A stretch of DNA of 64,000 nt from Isoetes taiwanensis (GCA_021234155.1 JAJEKV010000133.1:1276542-1340541), one strand, 5' to 3'; shown: positions 31,603-43,075, numbered from the stretch's first letter. The notes: generated by a model from the letters alone, not told the origin. Numbers and translations: made by a program.

Positions 31603-32078
31603 TGTTATAGACATGGGGCATGACCATTTATTAAATTAACAAAGTTAGCTATGCTAAAAATTCACTTTTAAAGTGGTGACATGGAATGATGCCATTGGGT
31701 CAAAGGAAAACCAGAAAAGTTCGAAGAAGAGCAGCGTGAAGGTCACGGCCACCAAGCCTTCATCTGATTGCCTTGGAGGAAGTGAATCGATCCAAGAGCT
31801 GCAAGGGGTCGATTTAGAGTTTCGTCCCCTTGGCTTTCCATTGATCCAAGAATCAAGAGCTATGGTGGAGTATTTGAGAAAGGCCCTTTTGAGGGTAGCA
31901 GCATGGTTCTTCAGGGAAGAGCTTACTGTAATCCATTCTTGCAAGTCCATTGATCCTCTGAGGGCATTTCTAGAAGAACAGATTCTTCTATGCACTGGTG
32001 GGGGAGTCTGGGACTCCGAGGGTGAGGCAGCAGTGTTGAATACGACTCTTGGCGGCGGCCAAACCAAGAACTATTACA
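31603..32078 (+). mobile_element. 3' LTR of gypsy element 2
   Basis: 476-bp partner of 19919-20385, preceded by the purine-rich gaaggaaga at about 31592-31600. The same LTR body contains the frame-like GPFDFPLI/IHSCKSIDPL open stretches in both copies, which are not taken as genes. Confidence 0.85.
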
Positions 32079-33053
32079 TGAAGATATCCTCTTGCATCTT
32101 CCTCATGTTCTAATTGTTTCTAGGAGGTTCCGTAACATTCCAGAACCTACATGCATGTCGACATTTGGCGCGATCTTCTTCATTGGAGTGGCATGACTAT
32201 TGTTGGTCTAAATATATATATATATTAGCATCTCATTCTTGTCAAACCATTCCGGTTCAATACCAGTTATGAGCTTCTCTTGTTTCTAGCTCTTGCTTTT
32301 GCTCTGTCCTTGCTCTTGCCTTAGTCTTACCCATGTTCTTACTTCTTGCTCTTGATCTTGTGGATGTTCTCGGGCCTTCTTGGTCATGTGTTCTTGGTTG
32401 CCCTTTGGGCCATTGTATATATTATTCTTGTTATAGTACGTTGCTTCTAGTTTATATATGTATTTCTCTTGCACTTTCTTGTATCTAGCTCGTAGGCTCA
32501 TGACAGCTTAAATTGGAATCCATATATTGGTGTTTTAGTTTGCTCTGAATCTGTTATTTCTGTCTTCATGTTTTGTATTTTGCCATCATGGAGGAGATCC
32601 TGCCTACTTGTTCAAGTATTTTAACTGTTGAAGTTGGACAACAAATAGCTTTGGGAATGGGTAGCTTCCCATGAGTCTGCTTCTAGCTCTGGATTGAGGC
32701 CCTCAGAGCCTAAGATTAGTTTGTCTAAGAAGTGTGATGGCACCGGATGGCACTCGGTCCAAGCTCTGTGGATTTTTAAATCAAATTCATTTTGTGCCTC
32801 ATAGATACCCGACAGTTTCACATATGTAGGTTGTATATAACATGTGGGGATTTTTTGACCCTAAAGCATACAAATACGTATGGGAAGGGAGAAGTGGCCA
32901 AGAAAACCAAGCTATTAAGCTTAGATATGTTGTCTCTAAAGCAAGTTGTGATTGTTCCACTCAGATCTCGTAGTCGACTTAAGTCGCATTTAATTAAAGT
33001 GGGTCAGATTCTGACATTTGGGTCTCATGTTGAAAATGGAACTCATACTAAAA
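32079..33053. other. Spacer, no gene recognised
   Basis: Contains a TA run at 32212-32224 and a gctcttgct-rich pyrimidine stretch at about 32285-32360. Nothing coding can be supported. Confidence 0.4.
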
Positions 33054-33541
33054 GATTTTTTTTTTTTGAATTGAATGCTTGAATAGAATTACACATCATA
33101 CACCAAGAACTGGGTCACTTGTTTTCCTCATAAATTTTACAAATCACGAGTTGAGAAAGTTTTCAAGCTTCTCAATATTATCTACCCTCACACAGTGCTA
33201 TAGCATGGATGTGGCTCATGGCTTTATCCATCTCCCTTTTGGGGATCTTGTGGGTCTTGTCCTTTGAAATGTGATAAATTGGATATGACCATACCACACA
33301 CTCCACAAATTCCCTCCTTTGAAGATCAACATGATTTGCCCTCCACTTCTTCTCCCAGCAGTCAGTGTATTGCTCCTTCAACTTGCCCTTCTTGTGCCTT
33401 CCAATGGGCTCCCAATATTGAATTTGGAATCCAGGATGCAACTCCTCTCCATCAGGCATGGTGGTGGTAACATCAGAGAGTGCCACCATACCATCAGGGA
33501 AGAAATCCGGCGAGCAGCTGACAGAAGTGAAGTGATTTGTA

Positions 33542-34030
33542 TTATTTCGTCTTTGTCAGACCATCAGGTCTATAAGCCAGATTACAACCATGATAACCAT
33601 TATCAAAGATCATATCATCTGGTAAGCACTCATCATCGAGTTGCTCACCATTGCTCTCTTCCTCCTCCTTTTCGCTTGTCTCATCGATAACATTCTTAAT
33701 TGCCATCTCCCTCATAGCCAACATATCAATTAGAAAGCTACCAACCACTGTAGCTGGCATGTCAAAAAATTGTTGTAATGTGAGTAGGTTAAAACCAAAC
33801 CTATCTCGCAAAGCCTGGTATGCAGCTTAATGTATGATTGCGTGCTCTTCGTCTTCTACGACATCTGACCCACATGCCCGGCATGTTCGATACTCTCTTT
33901 GGATATTGTACCAACGACCGACTTCCACATGCAAATGGTGTGCACTTAGTCTCATCCTGCATATAGCATGTCTTTTTGCTAAGGAAAGGTTCTCCCCCAA
34001 GTACCTTCTTGTTTGCAGTGTTGGATTCAT
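33542..34030 (-). pseudogene. LINE ORF2 Cys/His-rich C-terminus
   Basis: MRLSAHHLHVEVGRWYNIQR leads into CRACGSDVVEDEEHAIIH, a Cys-x2-Cys...His zinc-binding tail. The expected final Cys codon is replaced by a stop (33827-33829). Reading continues in the same phase (AAYQALRDRFGFNLLTLQQF) to 33542. Comparable tails end many plant LINE ORF2 proteins. 33068-33541 would be the 3' untranslated region, though a 103-codon frame lies in it. Confidence 0.75.
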
Positions 34031-34135
34031 CTTCTCCCTGTACTGCTGGATTTTAACCCCAGGTGCATGCCAAATTCTTGCCCTGACTGTTTATCTCACC
34101 CAGTCCCAATCCGGCTCTTATTATGTGCTAGGTCC

Positions 34136-34681
34136 TCAATTTGAATGCTCCATCTTCTTAACCAGATTATGCCATCCGCGTACCAACCCCTGTCTATTGA
34201 TGCCTTTTGAGCTAAACTCGGATAACTTCCTTCCTCCAGCCCTCCCACTTAAATATGTTAGAAAGTGACACAGTGCTTCGCATTCTAATTGCATCATACC
34301 ACATTCTGCCAACATCATGTCATATGACGTTTGCATCTTAACTCCCAGCTCAGTGTGTAGGAATTTTTTCTGTACCCTCTCTATTTTCTGCCAGAGTTCC
34401 AAAGAGAGTCCGGGCTCCCAGATCTCGCATCCATAAAGCACTACCGTCTGTACCAATGTTTTAAAAAACATCCTTTTAAGATTAAAATTCCATATCTCTA
34501 TCTTTCGGCATTTGTTTTGCATGGCAAAGAGCGCCTTTAATCCTCCATTGACTCTCTGCTCCACCGTTTGATTCCATCTAAAATGCTTATCAACAATCAG
34601 CCCCAAGTACTTGTAGGTGCTGCATATTTCCCGATTCCCCTTTGTAGAAAAATGCATAGTTGTGATCCAAATTGGTACCAA
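34136..34681 (-). pseudogene. LINE ORF2 post-RT (thumb/connection) region
   Basis: Continues the LINE after a short frame change: YKYLGLIVDKHFRWNQTVEQ, FKTLVQTVVLYGCEIWEPGL, ERVQKKFLHTELGVK. The same region is preserved in the fragment at 9.1-9.6 kb. 181 codons are open. Confidence 0.8.
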
Positions 34682-34692
34682 AGATCACAACC

Positions 34693-35979
34693 TTAGTCCT
34701 CCCCCCGATTGACTTTCATACCGGTTGCATCACAAAAGCTCGACAATGTGTCCATATGTCTTCTGCATCCCTTCTTTGCTTCTTGATAGTAATACAATGT
34801 CATCAGCATATAGAACAGGAGGGTAGCATAGCCAGCGAGCTGCACCCCATCTCCCCCATGCATGGATATCCGCCTCTCCAGGTCATCTATAAAGATGCCG
34901 AATAGCGTAGGTGATAGAGGGCACCCTTGCTTCACGCCCGAGTTGCTCTCCACTAGCACATCCTCTTGATCAAAAGGGAAAGATAGTTTGACAAACACCT
35001 TCTCATACAGCAACCTTACAGCATCTCTCAACTGCTCGGGCACATGGATTCTTTCCAAGCTCTCCCACAAATTCCCTCGGTGTACCATATCGAAAGCTTT
35101 GGTAAAATCTACAAATCCTGCAAACAATGGCTTCCGGGTCCCCTTCACTATATCTATCATAGCTCGGAAAATCACCAGGTGATCAGTGGTACATTTTTTT
35201 GGCCTAAAGCCTGCTTGTCCTTTCGAACGGACATTGTGCAATTCTGCCCATGTGCTGATTTTGTTTTCAATAATATTGGCATATAGCTTTGCAAAAAGAT
35301 TACTCACCATGATCATGCTATAGTTATTTGGGTCGCGTTCATTCCCAGACTTATGAATCGGAACCACTCTGTTGATTTGCCATTCTGTTGGGAATCCTTC
35401 TTGTGTTGCATCATTGAACATCTGTGTTACTTTGACTGCCACCCCCTCCCCTGCCCATTTGAGCATTTCGGCCACCAACCCAAGTGTGTCTACCGCTTTT
35501 CCATTAGCCAGTTTATTTAGGCCTTCACTTACATCTTCAAGTGTGAATTGGAAATGAGTTTTTACTTCCTGTTGATTTACTGCAATGCCATCAATGTGGT
35601 ATAGCCGCTTAACTTGTTGCACCAGGTCATCTAGCTGCAGGTGTTGAATGCTTTGCCTTCTTTCTTTCAGCTTTTTCCAAAACTTATTAGGATCAGTTAT
35701 AAGATTGCTTACCAGCTCCTCCTGTTTGTATTGTATAAATGCCCTTTTTTTACGCCTGACTAGACTTTTGTATTCTTTAATAAGCTCCAATCTGCATGCC
35801 CCCCGCGCCACTTTATATTGTTTTCTTTTGAGTCTGCAATCTGCATCAAACCACCCATTACAGGGTAACCCTTTTTTTCGTCTACCAGAGCTAAAGCACA
35901 GCTTTGCTGCATCCAGCACCAAAGAGGTCAAAACCTCGCTTATCCTTACTGCCCCTTGAGGCCACGCAATGCTCTCCAC
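34693..35979 (-). pseudogene. LINE reverse transcriptase, YADD scrambled by paired frameshifts
   Basis: The 428-codon frame contains a linker (NGWFDADCRLKRKQYKVARG) and then RT blocks in order: GFPTEWQINRVVPIHKSG, GQAGFRPKKCTTDHLVIF, FVDFTKAFDMVHRGNLWE (catalytic Asp) and SGVKQGCPLSPTLFGIFIDD. At the next block the frame reads LLFYMLMTLYY, whereas the neighbouring phase reads LYADDIVLLSRSKEG. The original phase is resumed at LSSFCDATGMKVN. Two compensating single-base indels thus remove the active-site Asp pair from an otherwise open frame. Confidence 0.88.
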
Positions 35980-35984
35980 CCGTT

Positions 35985-36912
35985 GCTCACAATACTCCTA
36001 TACCTTTCTGCCTTTTATGATTAACATGAATGCCCTCCTTGTTCAGTCCTTCCTGATGCTTAGTTCCCCCCACCACTGCAATATGAGCCACAAGCGGGAC
36101 ATGGTCCGACTCTTTCCTGACATCTGATAGCTGCAAGTATGTAACTTGCTTTGCAAAGCACTCAGAAGCAATAAAGTAGTACACAATGCTTTTCCCCTTA
36201 CAGCTGCACTTATCAGTGCCGGAAATCTATTGACTCCATTATAAATCACAAGGTTATGACATCACTTCTTGGGTTATTCCATGTCATAACCATGTAGATG
36301 ATTCCCCATTGGTGTGGGCCATTTGTCTTTGTCTGATGAGGCTCGATTCCAGCCTGCCAGCTCCACCTCATTGTCATCCATTTGGTCCATCCATACACGA
36401 TCTCCATTGTTGCTTGCCAGTGATGATTGCTTTCCCGCAGTTTGGCCATTGAAGTCTCCCACCAGCACAACCTCCCCCAGTTCCATTAACTCCATACTAT
36501 CAAGCTCCAACTGTTGGAAGGGATCTTCAAAATCCAAATTGTATTTCTGATATGTGTTTCTCTGCAATGGTGGGAAGTAGCATCCTGCAATAAAGATTTT
36601 CTTACCATCTTGCCCTGGCATCTCCACCCATATATACTGTTTAGTATCCTTTTTCTTTACCACTTTGACCAAATGTACCAGTTCCTCTCTGACGTAGCAA
36701 GCAACTCCTCCATAGCTTCTTCTTTGCCATCCTTTCTTATTCCATACGGAATGTACCACTACAAATCCTGATATTTCCGGAAGCCCCCTTTCTTCATGCT
36801 CCCATGTTTCCGTGAAAAATGCCATATGTACTGATGCTAGTACATCACCCGTCTCCGCAACTTTTCTGTTGTTTAGATAATTGATGTTCCATGCAAGTAA
36901 CCTGATGGTCAA
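35985..36912 (-). pseudogene. LINE endonuclease domain, frame-broken
   Basis: Starts IRLLAWNINYLNNRKV and has the hallmark residues of the exonuclease-endonuclease-phosphatase fold: Asn in WNIN, Glu in FFTETWEHEE, GDFNGQTAG and, after frameshifts near 36270 and 36185, ESDHVPLVAHIA with the Ser-Asp-His motif. This domain nicks the target DNA. The first codon of the open frame is TTG, so the true ORF2 start is unclear. Confidence 0.82.
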
Positions 36913-36918
36913 AAATTC

Positions 36919-37593
36919 CTATGTACCCCCGACGATGCATACCCTCCCATTTTTCCAGAAGACTTTTTGGTTATTCTGCCTTGCATTCCTGAATTTTTGC
37001 ATTTTTATCTTGTGTTGCTGAAACTGCGCCTGTGTGAGATCCTCATTAATCCAAACATTCTGTCCCTTGAGCTTGGTTCTTGTTTGTAGCATCCGCATGT
37101 TATCATCCCTGCTATTAAGTTTGACAATGACATTCCGGGGCTTATCCCCTTTCTTGCCCACTCTGTATGCTTCCACAGGATTGACATACGGAACCTCTAA
37201 AGTATTGAGCAGGTTTGTTACCTCATCTTTGGTGTTCTCCTCCTCTTTTTCTAGTAGCCCAGCAATTCGAAGATTGAGTGCCCGCTTGGCTCTATCCTGC
37301 TGCTCAAGAACATCGTTCATTTTGTTGTTTAGATACTCCACAACCTCCTTCCAGGACCCCGAATCAGATTCTTCTCCTTCCAGCACCTCTTCCTTATTTT
37401 TAAGGATTTCAATTTCATGCAGTAGATCTTGATTTTCTGCCTTGAGCTCTATTAGGGTACTTGCTGTGCCATGATTTTCTGCCTTCAATTCTAAGAGCGT
37501 GCTAGAAATCTTTTGTAGGGCACTTACCATTTCTGCATCTCTCTTCGCCGCTTCCTTTCTTGAGTGTTCCATGGAATCCCACATTTTCATCAC
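36919..37593 (-). CDS. LINE ORF1 protein, intact
   Basis: 224 codons starting MMKMWDSMEHSRKEAAKRDA. Residues about 10-100 are an acidic coiled coil (LLELKAENHGTASTLIELKA). About 100-170 holds the RRM-like core (RALNLRIAGLLEKEEENTKD, VEAYRVGKKGDKPRNVIVKL), and about 170-224 a basic C-terminal domain (TKLKGQNVWINEDLTQAQF). L1-type ORF1 proteins form trimers that coat element RNA. ORF2 begins six bases after its stop in another phase, so reinitiation is likely. Confidence 0.85.
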   Translation of the reverse strand: MMKMWDSMEHSRKEAAKRDAEMVSALQKISSTLLELKAENHGTASTLIELKAENQDLLHEIEILKNKEEVLEGEESDSGSWKEVVEYLNNKMNDVLEQQDRAKRALNLRIAGLLEKEEENTKDEVTNLLNTLEVPYVNPVEAYRVGKKGDKPRNVIVKLNSRDDNMRMLQTRTKLKGQNVWINEDLTQAQFQQHKIKMQKFRNARQNNQKVFWKNGRVCIVGGT

Positions 37594-37620
37594 ACTAACC
37601 CCAAAATTTGTTCCACAGTT

Positions 37621-37965
37621 GAAAACAACAGTAAAAACACACTACGGGTTGTTTTTTTTAAGATTTAAAAAAAAACCTATACGTAGTTATACGGGGGCGT
37701 GGTTTTTCAAGGATATGCTATAGTTTTTTTTAGGGAGCCGTAGTTTTTTTGTGTGGTTTCTTAAGGAGGCGTAGTTTCTTTTTTAAAGATGTGTTGTTTT
37801 CTCAGGCGATATGGTTTTTTGAAGGGATGTTTTTTCTAAGGTGTTGTTTTTTAAGGTAGTGTTTTTTTTTAGGGGTGGTTTTTTATGGTTTTCTAAGAAT
37901 CCATGTATGACCAAGTTGTCTGCATGCCATTACAAATTGACACTCTTCACTGGCATTTGGCTTCA

Positions 37966-37968
<3 letters not shown>
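37621..37968. other. T-rich low-complexity DNA
   Basis: Repeated short units of the form gg-gt-gTTTTTT (about 37655-37890) with single-base variation. No gene. It may be the 5' leader of the LINE on the other strand or independent simple-sequence DNA. Confidence 0.5.

Positions 37969-37970
<2 letters not shown>

Positions 37971-38000
<30 letters not shown>
37971..38000. repeat. (TG)n microsatellite
   Basis: About 15 uninterrupted TG units. Confidence 0.95.
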
Positions 38001-38001
<1 letters not shown>

Positions 38002-38118
38002 CTTCTAGAAAGTGAAACTTGAAGACATCCGTCACTTGGCAACTTGTAGAAGACACATTGATATGAAGAACCAAAGATGGACACTGGGTTGGCATTATAT
38101 AGGCATTTCTTGAAGGAC

Positions 38119-40140
38119 TCAAACATGCCACACCCACTTTAACATGCCAAGGTGGCTCTAACATGGCAAGGTAGCTCAAACATGCCACGTGGACTCCAAC
38201 ATGCCACCTAGGCTCCAACATGCCAAGGTGGCTCAAACATGCCACGTGGGCTCCAACATGCCAACTAGGCTCCAATACAAGGTGGCTCAAACATGCCATG
38301 TGGGCTCCAACATGCCACCTAGGCTCCAACATGCCAAGGTGGCTCAAACATGTCACCTAGGCTCCAACATGCCACCCAGGCTCAAACATGCCAAGGTATC
38401 TCAAACATGCCACGCGGGCCTGCCACCTAGGCTCCAACGTACCAAGGTGGCTCAAACATGCCACCTAGGCTCCAACATGCCACCTAGGCTCAATCATGCC
38501 AAGGTGGCTCAAACATGCCACGAAGGCTCCAACATGCCAAGGTGACTCAAACATGCCACCTAGGCTCCAACATGCCAAGGTGGCTCAAACATGCCACGCG
38601 GGCTCCAAGGCCACCTAGGCTCCAACATGCCAAGGTGGCTCAAACATGGCACGTGGGCTCCAACATGCCTTCTAGGCTCCAATAAAAACATGCCACCTAG
38701 GCTCAAACATGCCAAGGTGGCTCAAACATGCCACGCTTGGCGTGCTCAACATGCCACCTAGGCTCCAACATGCCAAGGTGGCTCAAACATGCCAAGGTGC
38801 TCAAACATGCCATCTAGGTTCCCAACATGCCACCTAGGCTCCAACATGCCAAGGTGGCTCCAAACATGCCAAGGTGGCTCAAACATGCCATGCCTAGGCT
38901 CCAACATGCCACCTAGGCTCCAACATGCCACCTAGGCTCCAACATGCCAAGGTGGCTCAAACATGCCACCTAGGTTCCAACATGCCACATATAGGCTCAA
39001 ACATGCCAAGGTGGCTCCAACATTCTCAAACATGCCAAGGTGGCTCAAACATGCCACCTAGGCTCCAACATGCCACTATAGGGCTCAAAACATGCCAAGG
39101 TGGCTCAAACATGCCACCTAGGCTCCAACATGCCACCTAGGCTCAAACATGCCATATGGGCTCCAACATGCCACCTAGGCTCCAACATGCCAAGGTGGCT
39201 CCAACATGCCACCTAGGGCTCCAACATGACAAGGTGGCTTCAACATGCCACCTAGGCTCCAACATGCCAAGGTGGCTCAAACATGCCACCTAGGGATCCA
39301 ACATGCCACATATAGGCTCAAACATGCCAAGGTGGCTCAAACATGCTACCTAGGCTCATACATGCCACCTAGGCTCCAACATGACAAGGTGGCTCAAACA
39401 TGTCACCTAGGCTCCAACATTCTCAAAAACATGCCAAGGTGGCTCAAACATGCCACCTAGGCTCCAACATGCCACTATAGGCTCAAACATGCCAAGGTGG
39501 CTCAAACATGCCACCTAGGCTCCAACATGCCACCTAGGCTCCAACATGCCAAGGTGGCTCAAACATGTCACCTAGGCTCCAACATGCCACCCAGGCTCAA
39601 ACATGCCAAGGTATCTCAAACATGCCACGCTGGCTCCAACATGCCAAGGTGGCTCACAACATGCCACCTAGGCTCCAACATGCCACCTGGCTGGCTCCCA
39701 AATGCCACCTAGGCTCCAACATGCCAAGATGGCTCCAACATGCCACCTAGGCTCAAACATGCAAAGGTGGTTCAAACATGCCAAGGTGGCTCAAACATGC
39801 CACGCGGGCTCCAACATGACAAGGTGGCTCCAACATGCCACCTAGGCTCCAACATGACAAGGTGGCTGAAACATGCCACCTAGGCTCCAAGGTGGCTCAA
39901 ACATGCCAAGGTGGCTCAAACATGCCACCTAGGCTCCAACATGCCACAAACATGCCAAGGTGGCTCCAACATGCCAAGGTGGCTCAAACATGCCACCTAG
40001 GCTCCAACATGCCACCTAGGCTCAAACATGCCAAGGTGGCTCAAACATGCTATGTGGGCCCCAACATGCCACCTAGGCTCCAACATGCCAAGGTGGATCA
40101 GGCATGCCACCTAGGCTCAACCATGCCACCTAGGCACTCC
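38119..40140. repeat. 2-kb satellite of two interleaved 19-bp units
   Basis: Over 100 units of 19 bp in two main forms: CCACCTAGGCTCCAACATG and CCAAGGTGGCTCAAACATG, joined head to tail in mixed order with occasional truncated or fused units. GCCACCTAGGC of the first form and GCCAAGGTGGC of the second are complementary at 10 of 11 positions, so neighbouring units can pair. Higher-order copies exist: the rare run tgtcacctag...ccacccagg...ggtatctc at 38351 is repeated at 39566 (offset 1215). ccacatatagg at 38985 and 39306 and ccactatagg at 39073 and 39472 give offsets of 321 and 399. Long open frames across it are a consequence of the repeat. Confidence 0.95.
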
Positions 40141-40856
40141 AAGTGGAATTTTTGGTAGAGGAGTTTGGCAAGGGATAGAATAGAGGGATCTTGAAGAACT
40201 TAAAGCGCTTACATCCTTTCCCAAGTCGAACAAGACCAGGACTTTGCGCAGCTTCCTCACCAGAGGGGAGAGGCCGGACCCCAAGAGACGGACCTTAGAA
40301 AGGCTCCCGATGCAACCTTTCCTGCAAGCGCTCCTCCAAGAGGGAAAATGCTAATGCCCCCCCTCCCGGAGCTCGGTTTCGCTATCCAACCGTTGAATCC
40401 GCTGTTCAAGTAACCCGCCTTCGAAAGTGTTCAAAAAAATCCAAGATCAGTCCGGGAGAACTTATCAAACCGCGAAGCGTCATGCGGTTGACCGTGTAGA
40501 AACTCAAGTGTTTTGTCGTTCGGGCAGTACAAAGGCTCCGGAATAGAGATTCGACTTCGCCACGTCGTCCGGAATGGCGAAATTACCCTAGAGACCAAGT
40601 TACACGGTCATTTTTTGCAACGAAAGAAACACGAACCCTCTACATGGCAGTATTCCGCAGCTACCTCCTTGGCCAATTGACTACAAACGTGTTGGACATG
40701 AGCTACTTTGGCACTTTTGGAGAAGGGGTGGTCTTCTGCCCATGAAACTTGGTCCCCAGGGTAATGTCGACGTTCTGAGTCCATTGGCAGAGCCAGTTCA
40801 CACTTCCGGAGTGGGACAGTTGCCCATCTGTGGCCAGTTGTTAGTCCCGTGCCTCC
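40141..40856. other. Unassigned DNA left of gypsy element 3
   Basis: GC-richer than the flanking DNA, with several open frames but no recognised protein. Its left limit coincides with the end of the satellite. Confidence 0.35.
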
Positions 40857-41390
40857 TGGTACAGGACTATTCATGCATACGACGGACCAGGTCAAGAACA
40901 AGGACCCGCAGTCAACCACGGGTCAGCCATCCAAGGCCCCGCAGAAGACCAAGCAGCCCTTTAACAAGAGGCCAGACAAGTGATCCGCCATCACCCAAGG
41001 CCGGGCCGTGATCCCAGCACCTCAAGAGGCACCGCCAAAGATTCCTCAGAATCAGGCCTCCTTCCGTGAGTCGGCAGACCGAGATCACCGGGGAGTGTCT
41101 ATATTGGGCCAAAGGCCATTGTACTATATATATGAGTAGAGCTAGCATATGAGGGCTAGATGAGTTTTGAGTCTCGCCTCCATTCGGGCCTTCGGGATTG
41201 TAGAGCTCATGTATGTTCATCATTGATATCAAGGAAGCTTATCATTTTTCTCTCATTGTTCTCTTTTTTCTTCTTCTTGTTCTCTTCTTGCAAATCCCGC
41301 GGACATAGTCCCCGGACTCTCCTCTGTTAGATCCACGGGTCCTCGCTGGAGGGCTGTCTTCTAGGAGTTCCCCAACCCGGACCCCAAACA
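40857..41390 (+). mobile_element. 5' LTR of gypsy element 3
   Basis: Shares long identical stretches with 51342-51884, from caggactattcat to accccaaaca, including a TATA-type block and a T/C-rich block before the end. Identity is interrupted by short replaced blocks. The exact first base is uncertain because the copies diverge before CAGGACT. Confidence 0.78.
41121..41134 (+). promoter_or_regulatory. LTR TATA box
   Basis: GTACTATATATATGAG, identical in the 3' LTR at about 51608-51620, is the likely element promoter core. Confidence 0.6.
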
Positions 41391-42099
41391 CCGCCGCCAC
41401 GCCGGGTCCGATTCGGATTCCATTTCTTCGTGCCGCCATGTGTCGTCCGCGCAACTTCCACATGGGAAGAACTCCTTTTCTCGGATGGCATCTCGCTTGG
41501 AGCGCCATCATCAAGGGAAACTGTTCGCGACATGTATGGATCTTCTTATGACATTGAGGGAGGCCACATTCCGGCCTAGGGCTACGGCCGGCCACCACCC
41601 CCCCTCGAGTCCTTATCTCGGCCCCGCCTCCCCGCCCAAAGCGTGCAAACATTGCTCACGGCCTCGGGCCACCTCATCACATGCTCGAGCCCCATCGGGC
41701 TTAACCTCCTCAACCTTACTTTCATACCCTGAACATGCCTACATCCATCACTCTTGGGCCATACGCCTCTTCCTTCACAACCATCATCTCCCCGTGGGCG
41801 GGGATATCCATGTGTCTTTTTTGCCTACCTGTGAATTTCCTTTCCCTACATTTCCCACCGCTTCTTCCCTTTTTACAACCTTACGCAGACCTCAAAACCA
41901 ATGCTCGTGCACCTTCGTCCCTCAACCGCAGCCACCCCTTCATCAAGGTCCTTCGTGCACCATGCCACCCCTAACTCCACCTCAATATACTCACTATACC
42001 GTTCCTCGCCCAGCCAAGCACTTTCACATCTACCTTTCGGACTCTTAAACCGACATATCCCACCTTTGGCAACACTAAAGGCAAACCCTTAGACCAAAG

Positions 42100-43075
42100 T
42101 GCTCGTGCCCACATGGAAGAATTTGAGGCTCTAGCTGCCCTAAATGGTCATGCGCAACCTCAACTGAAATTCCACATCTTTTTCCACCACCCCGTGGGTT
42201 TCTCCTCATCAATGGCTCATGTCCAACAAAAGCCATTGGAAACAAGATTGGTCGTAAATGAGAACGCTTTTTTTTCTCACTATGGGACCACGGATGATGA
42301 TCAACTTCATCTCAAACAACTCAATGACCTTCAACAAGAGCCCACTGAGTTCCGCCCCGGATTTTGCAGATCGTCTTCACATTTCGCCGCCAAGCTCAAG
42401 GAGTACCCAACATAGAGCCAGATTTTGGTCTGGTTTCTCCAAGGACTTCCTCCAGCTATTCGACTCATGATCAATACCAAGGCCCCAAGACTTTGAGCAG
42501 GCTATCGACCTTGTCAATCACTCGGGCCAATGTTTCCTCCCGTGGGCGGGCTCTTCAAGAGCTCCCCTTTCATTCCACCTGCCCTGGTTCCACGATTGCG
42601 GTCCAGCCTCAACACGCCAATCCACCGGTAGCCAGTCAGATCCGGGTGCCATATCCGCAGAAATACCAAGGCCACTTGGCTTAATGAGTGCAACTCACCA
42701 ATGGCCCACCTCATTGCAAAAAGATGCAACATGTGCAATCATGCTACCGGAAGAGTGCACTTTCGCGACTCATCCTACACCGCTCCGCAACAAACTAGTT
42801 TATCAAGTGCAAACAACACCTCAAGAACAATCGCACTATCAAGAACCACCACTTCAAAGCAACCTAATCAACTCTATCCGCAACAAGAGCAACAACGGGG
42901 ACCCAACACACGTCCTCTTTTTGATCCTTCTAAAGCTCGGTGTTACCACCGGCGTGAATGGGGTCATACCACCACCACGGCGTGTCCTCAACTTCCACAA
43001 GTTCAGGTGCAGCTTTCGCACCAATCGACCACATCGGTCCGCCTCACGCTTACCAACTCGGATTGCTAATGGCAA
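42100..43075 (+). pseudogene. Gag remnant with CCHC-like knuckle (gypsy element 3)
   Basis: Fragments in several phases: FAAKLKEYPT then, past a stop, a GLPPAIRLMINTKAPR-like segment, followed by a Gln/Ser/Thr-rich linker (NQLYPQQEQQRGPNTRPLFD). Then comes PSKARCYHRREWGHTTTTAC at 42920-42985, a zinc knuckle in which the second Cys has become Arg. The order matches the capsid end and nucleocapsid of gypsy gag. Many stops. Confidence 0.6.

Larger units (their letters stand above)
19919..32078 (+). mobile_element. Ty3/gypsy chromovirus (element 2), split by a hAT transposon
   Basis: LTRs at 19919-20385 and 31603-32078 share most of their sequence and begin TGT(C/T)ATAGA(T/C)ATGGGGC and end AACTATTACA. 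The left flank AGAAG and right flank TGAAG match in four of five bases, compatible with a target duplication. Inside are a PBS-like site, a coiled-coil ORF, RT, RNase H and integrase. The integrase continues at 30710 after a 7.9-kb hAT insertion and ends in a chromodomain. Without the insertion the element would be about 4.3 kb, so gag and protease are largely deleted. Confidence 0.85.
33054..37620 (-). mobile_element. Nearly full-length LINE (non-LTR retrotransposon)
   Basis: Minus-strand order: ORF1 (37593-36919), apurinic-type endonuclease (36912-about 35985), reverse transcriptase (35979-34693), post-RT region (34681-34136) and a Cys/His-rich tail (34030-33542). A 3' tail ends in a run of about 13 A (plus-strand T at 33055-33067). 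The layout is that of L1/jockey-type elements copying themselves by target-primed reverse transcription. Frameshifts in EN and RT and a stop in the tail make it inactive. No clear target duplication found. Confidence 0.88.

Noticed and set aside
31673-32113. 146-codon frame, also present at 19989-20315
   Set aside because: It lies in both LTR copies of gypsy element 2, with different lengths and no known domain; LTR sequence, not a gene.
33178-33489. 103-codon minus frame after the LINE tail
   Set aside because: No recognisable family. It lies in the LINE 3' untranslated region between the Cys-rich tail and the A-run, so it was not called a gene.
37005-37432. Frames antisense to or out of phase with LINE ORF1
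   Set aside because: Shadows of the intact ORF1 coding sequence.
38119-40140. CRISPR-like array
   Set aside because: Units are contiguous, without unique spacers, and this is plant nuclear DNA.
38189-40158. Long open frames with repeated MPPRLQHAKVAQTCHLGSN peptides
   Set aside because: A 19-bp unit repeats every 19 codons and happens to lack stops. Several phases and the opposite strand are open too, and there is no start, splice or domain context.
41440-42048. 202-codon frame after the 5' LTR of gypsy element 3
   Set aside because: His/Pro/Ser-rich composition and no gag-like block. It is probably the CT-rich untranslated leader of the element.
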